Shown here piece by piece: positions 1-13,220 of a stretch of DNA of 64,000 nt. The number at the start of each line of letters is the position of its first letter. Positions within the stretch are counted from its first letter, which is position 1. Made by a program: the position numbers and the translations under genes. Source of the stretch: Purshia tridentata (taxonomy: Eukaryota; Streptophyta; Magnoliopsida; Rosales; Rosaceae); assembly GCA_003254885.1 (NCBI GenBank), contig QANT01005941.1:18412-82411 (forward strand). Direction: 5' to 3'. The notes under the pieces are model-generated. The model searched no databases. It had not been told where the DNA came from and saw only the letters and a list, made by a program, of their open reading frames with translations.

Positions 1-1104
1 AGGGCATAAGTATGCGGGAAATGTTATTATATTTGGATCAAATATCAACAGAAAAGTCAGTGGCCACTGGTAAGGGGAATTGCGTCTGTAAATTCATTTA
101 TTTTTATCCCTTCTATCTGTTAACATTGCCAATAGGTATAGCTTTTTACTCTTTCCCAATTCTATTACTTAGTGTTCTGATATTTGAGCTATCTGATAGG
201 TATGGATACGTTGCTCCAGATGATGTACCTGCATTGCTTGACCAGCATATTGGGAAAGGAGAAATTGTGGACTGGTTGTGGAGGTAATGGTTTTACATAT
301 TCATTTTTTGTCTCATAATTCGTATGCTGGCTTTTGAAGTCGGTTTATCATGCTTCCAAAGCAGATTACAGCTATGCTGGCTCTTATTGAAATAATGTTT
401 AGTTGTACAATTGGGTCTTAGAGGAAGTTCCTCATTTGCACCCTAATAAACTGGCTGGCTATGTAAACTTATTCTGATTAGAACAAGAAGGAAATTGAAA
501 AATAAAAAAGAAGATAGTCTGTTCAACCCATGTATAATTAGTAGCAGCTAATTTATAGAAGTGGTCACCTCTTGGTTAAATTTGTGTGGTTCTATTTGTG
601 CATGCATTCTGGAATTATGATTACCTATGGACTATATGGTGTGATTCCAGGGGTCAGATGGGTTTATCAGAAGAACAACAGAAGAATTCTCAAGAACTGA
701 GGCTCCAGATTAATGGCGAGACAAATGTGGGAGAAAGCACTACAGAGTTGACCCAACCAAAGGAAAGTGGAATGAATACTGGGATGTGTACATCCCAAGT
801 CGAAACCAGGGGCTGTTGCCAGGAAAATGGAAGCTCTTCCTGCTGTCAGAACTATGCATTAAAAGAAAAGATAAATAACCTTGATTTGGATGAGATGGAA
901 GCAATGGTGGCAGCTGAAAAGAAAAAGAGAGGTGGAAAACTGATTTCGATCAATAGTGGCACAGGGGCATCCACACGCAAGGTTTGTGCCATGCCAACAT
1001 GGTTTGAGAGCTGGGAGCGTGAAGATACCTATGCAGCTTTTGCCGTTGTTTGTGCTGCATTGTCAGTTGGCATTGCATACAGCTGCTACAAACAGTTGAG
1101 GTGA
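1..1104 (+). CDS. Sucrase/ferredoxin-like family protein, 3' part (truncated by window edge)
   Basis: Exons join(1..69, 200..283, 651..1104); reading frame starts at base 2 and the 5' end lies outside the window. The visible protein begins GHKYAGNVIIFG and continues HWYGYVAPDDVPALLDQHI, a typical C-terminal stretch of the thioredoxin-like ferredoxin fold of the Suc_Fer-like family (also called AIM32-like). A polar linker follows with paired cysteines (GCCQENGSSSCC), then a short amphipathic helix and a C-terminal hydrophobic segment (AAFAVVCAALSVGIAYSCYK) that could anchor the protein in a membrane. Members are thought to bind an iron-sulphur cluster, but the plant role is not settled; the name sucrase is historical. 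Both introns have GT-AG ends and the frame stays open across them. Family assignment is firm; cellular role is not. Confidence 0.85.
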
Positions 1105-1616
1105 AACCTTGAATCCAATCTCAGTGTTGTTTAATCGCATTACAGGTTAGAGTGTCAACCCCCTTTTTTTTCTCAAATGTTAATTGTAAGTTCAGTGCAG
1201 AAACATATGTACAGTGCTTATAGAAGGGAAAAGGGTGTGGAGACATTTGTGCATATGTGTAAGAAAGAGGGCAGAATACTTGAATTACGTCTTTCATCTT
1301 TCTTTTGGATATAATTTGTACTTGTTCATATATCAAATGTGTTACTGAATTCTTATTTTAAATTCGACATCTTCATCAATTTATTAGAATGCTGTTTCAT
1401 TGTTTTCTTGTGTTGATGTTGGAAAGAATGTATCCAAAAAACATACTTACAGTTACAGATGCCTTTTTTCATATGGTTAAGTCACTACTTAAAAAGAGTG
1501 TTGCCGACATAGTCGTCTGTGAATCGTCCATTGGTTGCGTGACTTGGGTCTAACTATTGACACCACAAGGTCCACAACCGGCTCATGGTATATATTATAA
1601 TATATGTAATAAAATT

Positions 1617-1945
1617 TCAATTATACCCTCGTTGAGAGTATCATTCATACCTCATTACCTTAAAGAAATGTCAGGCATACCCTTACTACTTTGCAAAAAT
1701 ATCAACCATTCCCTTATTACTTTATAGAAAATATCAATTATACCCTTTTTACGTTGTAGAATATATCATTCATACCCCCTAGGACTCTATGGAAACAGCA
1801 GTCATACCCTTGTTACCGTATAAAAATACCAACCTTACATTCTCATTACTTTATGGAAACTATCAACCATACCCTTGTCCCTAATATATCTACTATACCC
1901 TTAGTACTGTTGAAAAAATATTATTCATACCCTTATTATTTTTAT
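1617..1945. repeat. Degenerate tandem repeat, unit about 40 bp
   Basis: About eight diverged copies of a unit resembling ATCAACCATACCCTTATTAC followed by TTTATAGAAA. The phrase ATACCC(T) recurs roughly every 35-45 bases with an A-rich spacer. Copies differ by substitutions and small indels, so the array is old. It resembles a minisatellite rather than a known transposon end. Confidence 0.7.
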
Positions 1946-2107
1946 CAGTTGAGACGTAGACCTTGTCCGTCGAAGATTCTTCATTGAAAGCCTCCACGAC
2001 CAGGAGACAATTTCAGAATGCAACATGCTATGACCAATCTGGTGGGCAGTAAAGCTTGGCAAACTTTAGCCCATCAAGGGGCATATTTCTACATCTTGTT
2101 GAACATT

Positions 2108-2127
2108 AATAATAATAATTATTATTA
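2108..2127. repeat. AAT/ATT perfect palindrome
   Basis: A run of TAATAATAA followed directly by its complement, with more AGTAGTAAT beyond. It can fold into a pure A/T hairpin. Possibly the folded core of the RPB-independent 3' region, more likely a simple-repeat expansion. Confidence 0.55.
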
Positions 2128-2405
2128 GTAGTAATATTAATCAGCTAATTTCAAAATTAGCAAGTGGAGGAACACATCCGCTCCAATGTTTCTTACATAT
2201 ATGGAAGAAAGATATGATCATCCACCCCACCGTGGTATTTCAAACTACACCCGATTAGCTTTTGTCCTAAAAATTCTGCATCGAGCTGATGCATCCATTA
2301 CATAAAATTAATTTTTAGAATAACATTCTTGTCTCATAGCAATGGCAGAGTGTTAGTTATGAGTGTCATGTAGGCTATAGATGCTAATAACCGTCATAAA
2401 AAATT

Positions 2406-5400
2406 TCAAGCACTATTAACTCTTAGGCCATTTAGTGACTTTGTCAGTCCATTGTGATTTCCATACTTCTGGAACTGAGTTTCAATGGTCTTTGCAATAT
2501 TGGCATCATCTGGGTTCGGCTCGGGAAAATTAACATGAAAGGATCCTTGTTTGATTGGTGCAATAGACTCCCTAAGGACAGCTTGTTGCTTGGTGAAATT
2601 GTAGAGCTCCTGATGGAAAGAATGGTCCAAGGAGAAACAATTAGCAGTTCGGCCATTTGCCGAATGCCGAGATGACCCAGAGCCCTCTTTCTTACAAAAA
2701 TGTGGGAGGGCTGCATAATCCATGATCTGCATACACATTTTCAGGTCAAGTTCCCAGCATCTAAAAACATAACATAATACAGATGAACAAATGCAACTGG
2801 AAGAGAACAAGATTTGTTTTGGAGCATAACCACCGGACCATGAGAGAGAGCCCTCATCAAGAAGTAGGTGACTTCAAAAAGATTACGGAAGTTCAAGACA
2901 ACAGGAACAAGTTGCAAGCTTGAAGTGGACAGAAAGGAATAGGAAACCAATAGTGATATTAGAACCAAAGAACATGCTTACTTTCAGCAATTCATCTCTC
3001 CCACAACCTTGAAGAACCTGAATTTTCCTCCTTGTCCTTTCTTGCAAAAGAGGCTTTACCACCTGTCAAGAGTTCATACATTAGGAATTTTGTCTAGAGT
3101 TGGCATACCAACCAACATGTCATTCTTTTCTTTTTTTCTGGCGTATTGTTTCAAACTGCGGGGCGAGTTGTTATGACACAAACCTTCCAACATGCTGAAA
3201 AAATGTATGGTACATTGACAATAAAGTATGTGTCTGTCTTCTCTGGATAGTTTAAGTCATCTATTGTAGAGATAACAGTCAAAAGCTGCATCAAAAGATC
3301 AGGCAAAGTATCAATCATAGGATTTTAAAAGAATTGAGAAAATTCTAGTTAATTGTCCAAATATGGCTGCCTCTTTAGAAAATAGGCAAAAGGTAAAAGC
3401 AGAAAGAAAATAATAAACAAACTGGTAATTCAGAGCCCCACACACACAGTCATCAGAGTAGTTTCACGCAATACAGGGTTTTTTCTGGTCAGAGAACAAA
3501 CTAAAGGCTCATGCTATACAAGAGATACCTTTATCTGGTTAAGTGCTGAGAGCCTCAAACCAGTCATATCCAAAACCTTCACACATGTTCCGATGTATTG
3601 TCCATACTTCTTGGTTGCAGAGGGCTACAACAAAAAGCAAAAAAATCAGGCTACAGATAAACTTAACTGTCTGAAAGATGATTGAGCAATCTCAAGTACT
3701 CACCAAAACAACACGGTCTCTGTATTCATTCATTTGGATATGTGACTGAACATAGTAATTTACCTACAATGACAGAATCACACAAGTAAATATCACTAAA
3801 AGATTACTAATATTTACATAAAAGGCATTAGATGACTCTTATTCATAAAGTTATTTATGCCTAAGTTCAAAGATTGAAAAGACTATATCATCCTTACAGA
3901 AGCTTTGTCAAATGTGCTGAGCCCGACACCAACAGCAATGACAGGAAGACCCTGGGAAAATAATTAATAGGACAATAAAATGAAAGTCATAAGTTGAAAT
4001 TGAAAAATAAGGACTGTGAGGGAGCAAAAATTAATCAACCGTTGCAGCCAAAAGAAGAAAGATTCAGGTGCCCAGCCTTTCTTGGACAAGGTGGCTGTGG
4101 CGGGACAATGGTAGATAAGGAAGGCATGATAAATCTACGTAATAAGCAGGACTACCTCTTTTGAGTAACCCGACAATCCCACAAGCTGAGAATCTCTCAC
4201 TGCTCTGTACAAATCAGTAGGGATGATTGGTTTCTGTATATAGCAAATAAATCCTTGGTCACCACATTAAGTATAGAGTTGCTTTTCCAGCATGGTTCAA
4301 GTATCAAATGCCATAAATTAAGCAAGAAATGCATGAATCTTAAGGAGGAGAATGGAAACAAAAGAATTTCGACCTTTATTTTTAATTTCCACAAGTAATA
4401 TATGTCTAACTCGGATGCACTTGCCCTAGTAGCAAATGCTAGATCTCTGTAATGAATGTCTTAATTTCCATACTACCTTGAAATCCAATCGGTCTGGTCA
4501 CTTTGGACCAGAAGTGCTAAAACACCGACAACAAAATGAATAATAATTTATCATAAAAATATGCTCTTTGAATGTAACTGACAGCAGCAGAATTATACTT
4601 CAATGTTATTACAAATTTACAACTGATTTTCATGTTTCTACTTATATGACAATATTTCGCATATGAACCCGATTTGCAAACGGAAGTTATAACTTTGCCA
4701 TAAAAACTGCATATGGGACATATTGAGATTCATGGTCAACAACAGACATATGCTCTTGCACAAGAATTTACAGCAGTTGAATGGACATCTCTACTAATTA
4801 GAAAGCAAACCTGGAGTAGTTTTCAACAATTAACCGTTTCTTTTTCTTAAAACCATCAAAAAGAGAAATAACATGTGATTGGTCACAACATGCCATGTTT
4901 ATCTGATACATATTGATAAAACTCACCGCCAATATATTGTCAATTTCACTTTCTACCCTCCAATGTAAACAGTCAACCAACTGGAACAGTTCAGGCATTG
5001 TTAATAAAGAATACTAGCAAAAAATAAATGGCAGTTTAAGGAAATTATCAAACTTCAAATATAATAACTATTATTAAGTGAACCGAATGAATCTAACCAT
5101 TTTATGGGCTTTTCCAACATTTCCATCCCTAGCTTTAAGAAAACGCATGAATGTCTCATTTGGATACCCCTGGTGCACATTCTGAAGAACACAAGGCACC
5201 ATTTGAATTTTGAGTTACATTTCATTAATGCAAATCATAAATTTTAAAAGAAAACAACTAAACTATCCACTTCAATTCAAGAATTTTTCCAACACAAAAA
5301 CAATCCACAAAACCATGCAACAGCCTCCCAAAACTCTGCACAATAGTTTAGCTTGGCCCGTGCCACATCATGCCTAATTTGATGATAATAAAGCTCATTT

Positions 5401-6099
5401 CAATTAAACTGTACATCAACCTGACATATTATATGGATAAAGATTTAGACTTTATTGAAGCCCAACATGACAATCACTTCAATGATTTCTACTTTTCTCA
5501 TACTAAAAGCAAGAGATGAAGTTTCCTCCTCCCAGGATATGAACAAGATCAAGTTCATTAAGTGATAATTCATTCCCTCGCGTCATTCTGTTAGAAAGCA
5601 GTGATAAAAATCACAATAGCAGCTTAATCTAATTTAAGAAATGGATTTGACCCAGCCCAAAAAAAAAGGAAAACCCAAAAATGCATGACGTCATAGACCC
5701 AGATCAAATCCAGATAACTAGTTTCTTTTCAGCCAATAATTAAGGCTACCAAAACTAAGCTAAATGATTAAATTGTGATCAGTTGAATAAAGTTTATTCT
5801 CTCATGTTGCAAACCATTAAATTAACAAAATTTAATAACTCTTAAGTCATTTCCTTGTTCAATATCTTTATCAGCACTCAAAACACAGAATAGATCGAGC
5901 AAACTTAATAAGGCACGGGCTAACCTCAAATGTGTTCTTCAGTGGCTCGTCAACTGTAATAGTCAAAATAAAAAATAGAAAATTTTAGCAAATATAGATC
6001 AAATAAAAGGATCATACATATTTCAAGTGGGTTTCATAGCTCACCTTCCTCCATTAACAATTGAAACTGCTTGATCGCCTCCTGATTAGCAATACCCAT
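2406..6099 (-). CDS. SEC14-type phosphatidylinositol/phosphatidylcholine transfer protein (CRAL-TRIO)
   Basis: Eleven exons, complement(join(2406..2726, 2982..3062, 3184..3285, 3529..3624, 3704..3763, 3898..3951, 4156..4233, 4927..4980, 5098..5181, 5925..5953, 6045..6099)), 1014 nt, 337 residues. Starts MGIANQEAIKQF. The N-terminal CRAL-TRIO-N helices (GYPNETFMRFLKARDGNVGK) precede the lipid-binding CRAL-TRIO fold (GLPVIAVGVG, KVLDMTGLRLSAL, NYPEKTDTYFIVNVPYIF). The family exchanges phosphatidylinositol and phosphatidylcholine between membranes and couples lipid supply to phosphoinositide signalling. There is no nodulin or GOLD domain, so this is the short cytosolic class. The C-terminal exon carries a serine-rich stretch (KEGSGSSRHS) and a polar tail. 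All splice borders are GT-AG and frames join exactly. Start chosen because upstream sequence is GA-rich leader with no in-frame coding. Confidence 0.9.
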
Positions 6100-9000
6100 C
6101 TTCTCTTCTTGGTCCCTTTACAGTAATTTAAACAAAAAGACTGCAAATTTAGCTGAAGAATAATCCAAAACTGGGTTTATTTCAACTTTCACTCCGATCT
6201 TCTCTCTCGCTTCTTTCAGTGCTCTAAATTACAAAAACTTGAGCAACTAATTCGCCGAAGTCTAGAGAGAAATAAAGAGAGAAGTTTAAAAGTAGAGAAA
6301 CCTTTAGAGAGAGAGAGAGAGGTGGGGTGTCCCTTTAAGAATCTGGGTTCTTTCCTGAGCACCTAACTATGATTGAAACTTTTGAGTCAATTGTTAAATG
6401 TGTATACATATATTTTTTCTTAAATGAATGGTTAAAAATAGAAAGAATTTGAAAAAAGATACATATGATGACATATCTGAACTCACTAAACTCAATAAAT
6501 AATACTAGTCTACCCAAAAATACACTCAATAATACTATAAATTTTAATTTTATATTTTAAATTTAAGTCTCAAATACACATGTTCTGTTAAGAATATATA
6601 TAAAAAATATAAATAAGTAATAGAATGAGGTAGAAATTTTGGAAATAGGTGATTTGATCCCAAATTTGAGATATTTAGCACAGCTTATCTAAACCAAGCG
6701 TGGGCGGTTGGCATGCTAATTTTCAACCCATTTGTTTATTTCTAGAGTTTTTGTTTCTTTTGATGGCATGGAATCTGTCAATTTCATTTATTTTGGTGGG
6801 GGAATTCACTTTTTTACACTAAGCTACTCTCGTTATTGTTCAGTACTTTTAACAAGAACAAGACGGTATTCTCTTTCTTCTTCTTTATTTTCTGTCCAAG
6901 AACAAAAGGATATTCACAAAAAAAAAAACATGAGGGTCAAAACAAATATGCAATGGAGGATAACTGATTCAACTACATGAATTACGACACAACAAAGTGC
7001 CAACTAGTTTTTGCCGGGAATTCGCTAGTAGGTGGATGAATCAAAGAGGAAAAAGTTTTTTTTTTTGTCATTAAAGAACAATATGTGGCAATAAAAAGGA
7101 GGATATTTTTGTGCATGTTGCCCAATCACATCAAGACATGCTTGCGGTAAGATATTCATTATGCTGAAAACTTTCACCATAAAAAAGTAAAATCGAAAAC
7201 GAAATTGTATATTGCATTATTTGCATATGATTATGCAAGATTGCTGCCGCAATAATGGAAAAAGGAGATAAAAGTCTAAATAAAGACTAGAATCGACAAT
7301 TTGATTCAAATCGAGTAAGCTTTGAATTTTATTAAATTAACCTAATTTTACCTCGCTTCAAAATAAAATTTTAAATTTTTTATTAAAATTGGTTATGATT
7401 AAAATATGTGAAGGGTTTTAGATCCTTTTTTCTATTGAAGAAAAACTTAAAATTAAAATTTTAAATCATAATTATGATAATTTTAATAATTTTGATTATA
7501 TTATAATGACTAGTGACCGAATTGAGTCTTACTCTTACCTCTATGAGAACGTAATCAACAATATGATATATGACATAAAATAAGAAAAATTTAGAGAGTA
7601 AGAGAAATTGGAAGAATTGTGTGTGGCTTTCCTTATCACTAAGCCATGGATTTATAGGCTTCAATTTACTTGGAGGTTAGTCTATAATTTTCTTGGTGGG
7701 AAATAACTTCATCAAATAAATATCACATATCGACATAAAATGCGTTTGTGGACAACACATAATAAACATTACTTACAACAATATAAATAATTTAAATTTT
7801 ATTTTAATTAAAAAAAAAAAAGGAGGAAGAGAATCAAAGTCATCTTACCTCTAAGACATGTGTGACAAAATCGTTGACCTTTAAATTGTCTCAAGACATG
7901 AGAATTCAAAATAGTGGTACACATGGGCACACATGAAAAACTCAATATTGTCATGCCAAGATACCACACTTGGACGCAGCATCCATGTGAGTAAATGTAG
8001 TATGAAAGAGGCGACTACTGTGAGTTTGTGGCCTATGGGCTCTGCTCTGGCTGGGTTGGTCAAGTTTCATCAACTTTGAATAATTGCAAGGTGCCACCCA
8101 TATTGGCCAAATGCAGACTTATGATCTGTTGACCATCGCCTCTAATCCATTTGATCATTTATTTATTTATTTATAACATTCAACATTTTAACCATTAACT
8201 AGAGCATAGGAGTGCAGGCAAGCTCATATACTAATATGGTGTAAGCTTCATATTTTTATTTTGTAATTTTTATTTTAAAATTTTCTTTTAACATTTAATT
8301 ATAATTTCTGTTGATGACATGGTTAAATCTCAACCAAACAAGACAGACATGGTGTGAACCATAGTTCAACAGGGAATAGATGCTGAATTTTGTAGCTTAT
8401 CCCCAACCCAAAATTATTTGAAGGAACAAACTTCAATGTGGCAAGAATGTTCCCATGTGTCCAAGTGTTTTTCATTTTCTATGTCACCTTTTTTCTTGTT
8501 TGTGGGTTTTCATGTGAATTCTTCACATGTTTGAGATGTGGTTTCAATATCCCCACCCAATCTTTCAAAATGTCTATTTTGAGACAAGTTCCCATGGGTC
8601 CCATGACTCATTTTTTTAAGAATAAATAAATAAATAAAACATTGGTCCCATGACTTTGAATTTTGAAATATCAATATTTTTTTTAATAATTTTATGGCAA
8701 TTTTCTGCTAATATTGCAAGATCTTCACGAAAGGCATGGCTTGGCTTCACACGATTCATACGTTTATCAATATCAATCTTCTTCTTTTTTCTCTTGGGGG
8801 AGTAGTGAGTCACTTGAGACCTATTTCAACAGTAAGAAGAGAAGTACATCTAAAACTAATAACTAGTTGGTAATAAAATGTCAAATTTAAACGTTAAGCA
8901 ATTAAAAATTAAACTTAGAATCCCATTCAACTTGAATTTTCTTATAACTATATTGAAATTTCTATCAGCTAGCTTGCACCTGAAAATGGGACCTTTTGAA

Positions 9001-9541
9001 GCCTGCCCAACAAGCACTCTTGTGGGGTTGCTCATGGATGTATAGGTCAGCAGCTAGTTTCTTGGTCCCTGTCTGTCTCTTCCTCTCTTCTTAGAGCTAG
9101 AAATCCATTAGCTAACCTGAAGAGTTTATGTAAACTGTTCCAGGGGTATATATACAACGCAGTCTTTCTTTTTGATAATATATGCCCGACCAATCCAACA
9201 TATAGGGGTAGATGACAAATTTACAGCAGTTTAGTTTGTCGAAATACTATGCATGCACGCATTAAGTACCCGATAGATTAGTTGTTTTACAAATGCTGAT
9301 CATCACCCACAAAGATTTGAATTGTAAAATACTATTATTATCATATGAAAGATAGAAACTGGATCCACATTCTGGACACAGCATCAACATTTGACCTGCA
9401 ATACAAATTGTGTTTCATAACAACACCAAACATATGATCATTATCAACATAAAAAAACCCCTAATTCCACATAATCAACATTTCAGAAACTCTACATCTT
9501 TCTCAAGAAAAAAGCAAATGAGATATCAGTTCTGGAAATAA
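6100..9541. other. Long AT-rich intergenic region
   Basis: The first ~250 bases are the 5' leader and promoter of the SEC14-like gene, including a (GA)n tract at 6306-6321. The rest is AT-rich with homopolymer runs and short direct repeats (for example GGTCCCATGACT near 8596 and 8645). The last few hundred bases should hold the 3' UTR of the kinase gene. Several open frames of 60-80 codons exist on both strands but show no domain, no splice logic and simple composition. I found no transposon ends. Confidence 0.55.
6306..6321. repeat. GA microsatellite in 5' leader of SEC14-like gene
   Basis: Pure AG dinucleotide run; on the gene strand it is a CT tract just upstream of the start exon, a common feature of plant leaders and a possible GAGA-factor site. 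Confidence 0.7.
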
Positions 9542-11921
9542 TTAAAAGAAATCAAATTCCAGATAGTTGTTTTGGTCTGGATGAGAGGCAGCAGCAGTAG
9601 CTTTATCACTAGTTGACACTGCAGGGGCTGAAATCCGCTCAAACTCGACTGGTTTTGGGATATCAGGTGGGCTTGCACATCGAATCAAAGCCCAGTTAAC
9701 ACCTTCAAAGAAGGGGTGTTGTTTAATCTCTGTTGCTCCTCGTTTATAAGCCAACCTATGCTGTGGTTCTTTCACTAGTAGGCCCTTTATCAGGTCCCTT
9801 GCTGAAAAGCTAACCACTGGTGTCTCTGGGAACCTCAATGGCTGACCTACAACGTTGAACAGGGTGGCTCGATTCCCTGAACCCTTGAAAGGGGTCTTAC
9901 CGAACAATAGCTCATACAGAAAGATCCCGAAAGTCCACCAATCAACAGCACTGCCATGCCCTTCACCTTTGATAATTTCTGGTGCCAAATACTCATGGGT
10001 CCCAACAAATGACATCGAGCGAGCACTGGTTGGCTCAGCAATAAGTTCTGGCAATGGGCTGACCTGGTTTCCCATTTCATTCTTGGGTTTCCGGTCTTTC
10101 TTGGATTTACTCGAAAAGAAACGAGGGGTGAAACATGTTGTAGGCATCACACAAGATGGCTGAATACAAGAGGGCTCAATGCAGGTGGGTTGCACACAAT
10201 AAACTGGGTTCTTTCGCAAGCCTTCAGACTCGGGAGCTGAAGATCTGACTAGAGTTGGGCTGACAACACAGCGCAGGGAAAGGTCAAAGTCTGAAAGCAT
10301 TATGTGCCCATCATCCCTCACAAGGACATTTTCCGGCTTTAGGTCACGATAAACAATCCCAAGCATGTGAAGATATTCCAAAGCAAGGAGAACCTCTGCT
10401 ACATATAACCTGAATATTGAATTCAAATATACCAACAATGACAGTCAAAATCAAACAACACCACAAAAGAGAAAGATTGTGTCTTTGCTATGACGTGATA
10501 CATCATTGAATATTGTTACTGACAAAAAAATATGACTAGCATTTTCTGTTCATTCTCACACTACTAATAGTGCAGAACTGGTTCTCTTATTGAAGAAAGT
10601 CTACATCAAAACAGCAAGAAGCAACTCAGGAACAACCTGAGTGTACCAGATCACAGCAAAAATTTCTACATTATAAGGACATATTAGTATGAATAATTTT
10701 TAGCATAAAGGCTTGATTGAGTCCAGATAATTAAATAGCAAGGCAAACAAAACCTATTATGCAACAGCATGAAGCTTATTAGTATCCACCTAACAGTGAG
10801 TCAGTGACATAGCAATAAACCAATAAAGTAGGTAGAAAGAAGAAATTCAACAAACATAAACAATAATATAAACAACATATGCCCAAACTGATAACAGAGA
10901 ACAAAAATCATTTGCCACGTTTGAACTATATAAATTGATTTAAGTGTAGACAAGTTTCATACTTCACTGCTTGTTCAGTAAAATGTTTTCCTGGTTGCCT
11001 CTGCCGAAGTGTGTGCAAGTCACCTCCAGGGCAGAATTCCATCACCAAACATGAATACTTTTCAGTCTCAAAATGGGTGTAAAGGGTTGGAAGGAAAGGA
11101 TGGTCTAAACATTGTAGTATTTCTCTCTCTGTCTGAGCCCGAAGAAGTTTTTTGCGGTTAGCTAAAGATGTTTTGTCCATGACCTTCATGGCAAAATAAC
11201 ATTTTGTTCCACTCAACTCTGAAAGATAGACACTTCCAATATCCCCACAGCCCAACTTCTTCAGAAGTCTGAAATGGCCCAAACCAAATGCACCATCCTT
11301 TGCTCGGACTGCCTGGATCGCTTCCCAATGCATGTCATTTGCCTTGTGAGGTTTGTTGATAGTGCTACTAAAGCTGCTACAAGTACTTTCATCACTCACA
11401 TCAGTGCTTGTGCTACCCCTACAAATACTGCTCTTTCCACTCTCCACAAAATCAGCCCGATCACTAATTTTGGCACTTCCACTAGTCTTAGCAAGACTGC
11501 TGGTCCCATCACTGACTTTCGCTGGAGCTGGGCTAACTCCATTTTCTGATGTTTTCCTTTCTTGATTGCCACCACCTTCTGGCAATTTCCTAGTCTCACC
11601 CACCACAACACCCACATCAGCTGGCACCTGCTTTGGATCACCCAGTGATAAATTTGAATCTAACATATCAGCTAAAGATTTGGCAGAATCCTTCTGATAA
11701 GTGATCTTGGATTTCTTCTCTTCAGCGGTTTCTGCAGAAACCTGCTTTGATGCAGCTTGTTGCACATGCCTAGGCAGTTTTCTTGGAGTAACTGGCTCCG
11801 ATTTGCTTATCTTTGTAATCTGTAATGGTGAAGGTCTGCTAGAATGTCCTTCTATTGTCTGACTACCAATTAATTTCCTCTGATTTTCTGGGGAAGTTCT
11901 GGCACCAGATTTTGAGGCCAT
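9542..11921 (-). CDS. D6PKL: AGC-VIIIa serine/threonine kinase, D6PK/D6PK-like group
   Basis: Two exons, complement(join(9542..10409, 10963..11921)), 608 residues; the intron splits a Lys codon after [10 protein letters not shown]. An N-terminal ~210-residue disordered, Ser/Lys-rich part precedes the kinase: glycine loop LGCGDIGSV (~223-231), catalytic Lys in FAMKVMDK (~246), YRDLKPEN (~340-347), and SDFDLSL with DFD in place of DFG, the hallmark of plant AGC VIII kinases. An insertion before the activation loop contains a cysteine/proline repeat ([16 protein letters not shown]) and a basic cluster; then [13 protein letters not shown]. It ends EFDFF, a PIF-like motif expected to bind PDK1. 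D6PKs sit at the basal plasma membrane and phosphorylate PIN auxin exporters; the basic/Cys-rich insert is the expected membrane-binding part. Subgroup is sure; exact orthologue is not. Confidence 0.93.
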
Positions 11922-12844
11922 TGATATAAATCAGACTTAATATGACAGATCAAATTGAACAAACCCATCACTCATCCCCCAAATTCACCAAATGGTTCCC
12001 TTCATTGACACTCCCAATTATTTTCATCTTCAAGTCCATCAATAGCAATATAATCTACAAACAAAGAAGTCGTCACCATGCAACATAGATGTAATACAAA
12101 GGAACCATATCCTATCCAACCGATAAAATAGGTTATACAAGTATAGTAACAATATTTCACCACCCAAAAAAAATATATATATACAAAAATTACTGCTATA
12201 TCAACATGATCCATATGTGATGAAAAATAAAATAAAAAATCCACAAAATGCAAGTATCCTTTAAATGATTGAACATGAATAACAAATAGAAGTTAAATTG
12301 TAGTTCCAGTAGATCAATTTAACATTTCAGAATCAATTAGCAGACATTGTAAAAACCCACAAAGAGAAAGAGGGGCATCATAAATGGGCATAAAAACACA
12401 GAGTTGCATGCTCGACCCAGAAGTATCAAACTATAAGATAATCTGAGATACCCAACAAGTGATGGGTCAAAATTTGATCGAAGTACAAGAATCAAAGCCA
12501 TGTACCTCAAAATGCCAATCCTTTTTCCCCTGAAAACATAAACTTTCTGAAGGAAAAGGCCGTGGATCAAAGAGGCAAGGGGACTAAAGAAACTCAACTA
12601 AATGTAGTTTCTACGTGTGCCCCAATACACACCAAAATGCCATATAGCAAGAGATAAGAACCAAAGTAAAGTAGATTCATACAGATCTCAAACAGAGACC
12701 CAACACTTTGGATCCAAAAGACCCACACAGACCCAGATGCTAAAATACAAGATAGAGTGCATAGAGAAGCAAAAACCACCAAACAACTCACAGGACCAGT
12801 TAAAAGTGAAGAAAAAAGGAAGCCCAAAAAGGGTACCTGCGCTT

Positions 12845-12867
12845 GAGAGAGAGAGAGAGAGAGAGAG
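12845..12867. repeat. GA microsatellite in kinase leader
   Basis: AG dinucleotide run directly beside the proposed donor of the kinase leader intron; CT-rich on the gene strand. Confidence 0.75.
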
Positions 12868-12896
12868 CGTTTCACAAAGATCAGAACTTTGAAAGG

Positions 12897-12920
12897 CTTT
12901 GGTTTGGTTTGGTTTGGTTT
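12897..12920. repeat. Short TTTGG tandem repeat
   Basis: Five uninterrupted copies of the pentamer TTTGG in the upstream region of the kinase gene. Confidence 0.75.
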
Positions 12921-13157
12921 GCTTTAGCAGAGTGGAAAAGAAAGAAATAAAAGAGCACTCACAACTGTTGAGAGAGATAAAAGAGAGACTGAGAGAGAGC
13001 AATGTGAGAGAGAGCTCCTTTTCCTGAAATGTGTGGAGAGAGAGAAAAAGAAGGAAAAAGCTTTCAGTGAGGAGTTAGAAAGACTGAAGGAGTTGGGTGT
13101 CTTTGGGTGTCTGTGGGCTACTACCATGTACCATTACCATCCATGTATAGAGGGGCT

Positions 13158-13158
<1 letters not shown>

Positions 13159-13197
<39 letters not shown>

Positions 13198-13220
13198 GGN
13201 GGGGGGGGGGGGGGGGGGGG
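13159..13220. repeat. GA microsatellite fused to a poly-G tract with one undetermined base
   Basis: About 37 bases of AG repeat run into about 24 G residues, with an N at 13200. This is the only ambiguous base in the window; the true length of the G tract is uncertain because such tracts are hard to sequence. Confidence 0.85.

Larger units (their letters stand above)
1105..2405. other. Intergenic region, tail-to-tail
   Basis: Lies between two converging genes. The first ~330 bases are probably 3' UTR of the sucrase-like gene. It holds a degenerate tandem repeat (about 1617-1945) and an AAT/ATT palindrome near 2108-2127, both listed separately. No convincing coding frame was seen. Confidence 0.6.

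Noticed and set aside
6732-6980. Open frame of 82 codons in the long spacer
   Set aside because: Simple AT-rich composition, no splice or family evidence.
9855-11565. Plus-strand frames opposite the kinase gene
   Set aside because: Antisense shadows of strongly supported kinase exons.
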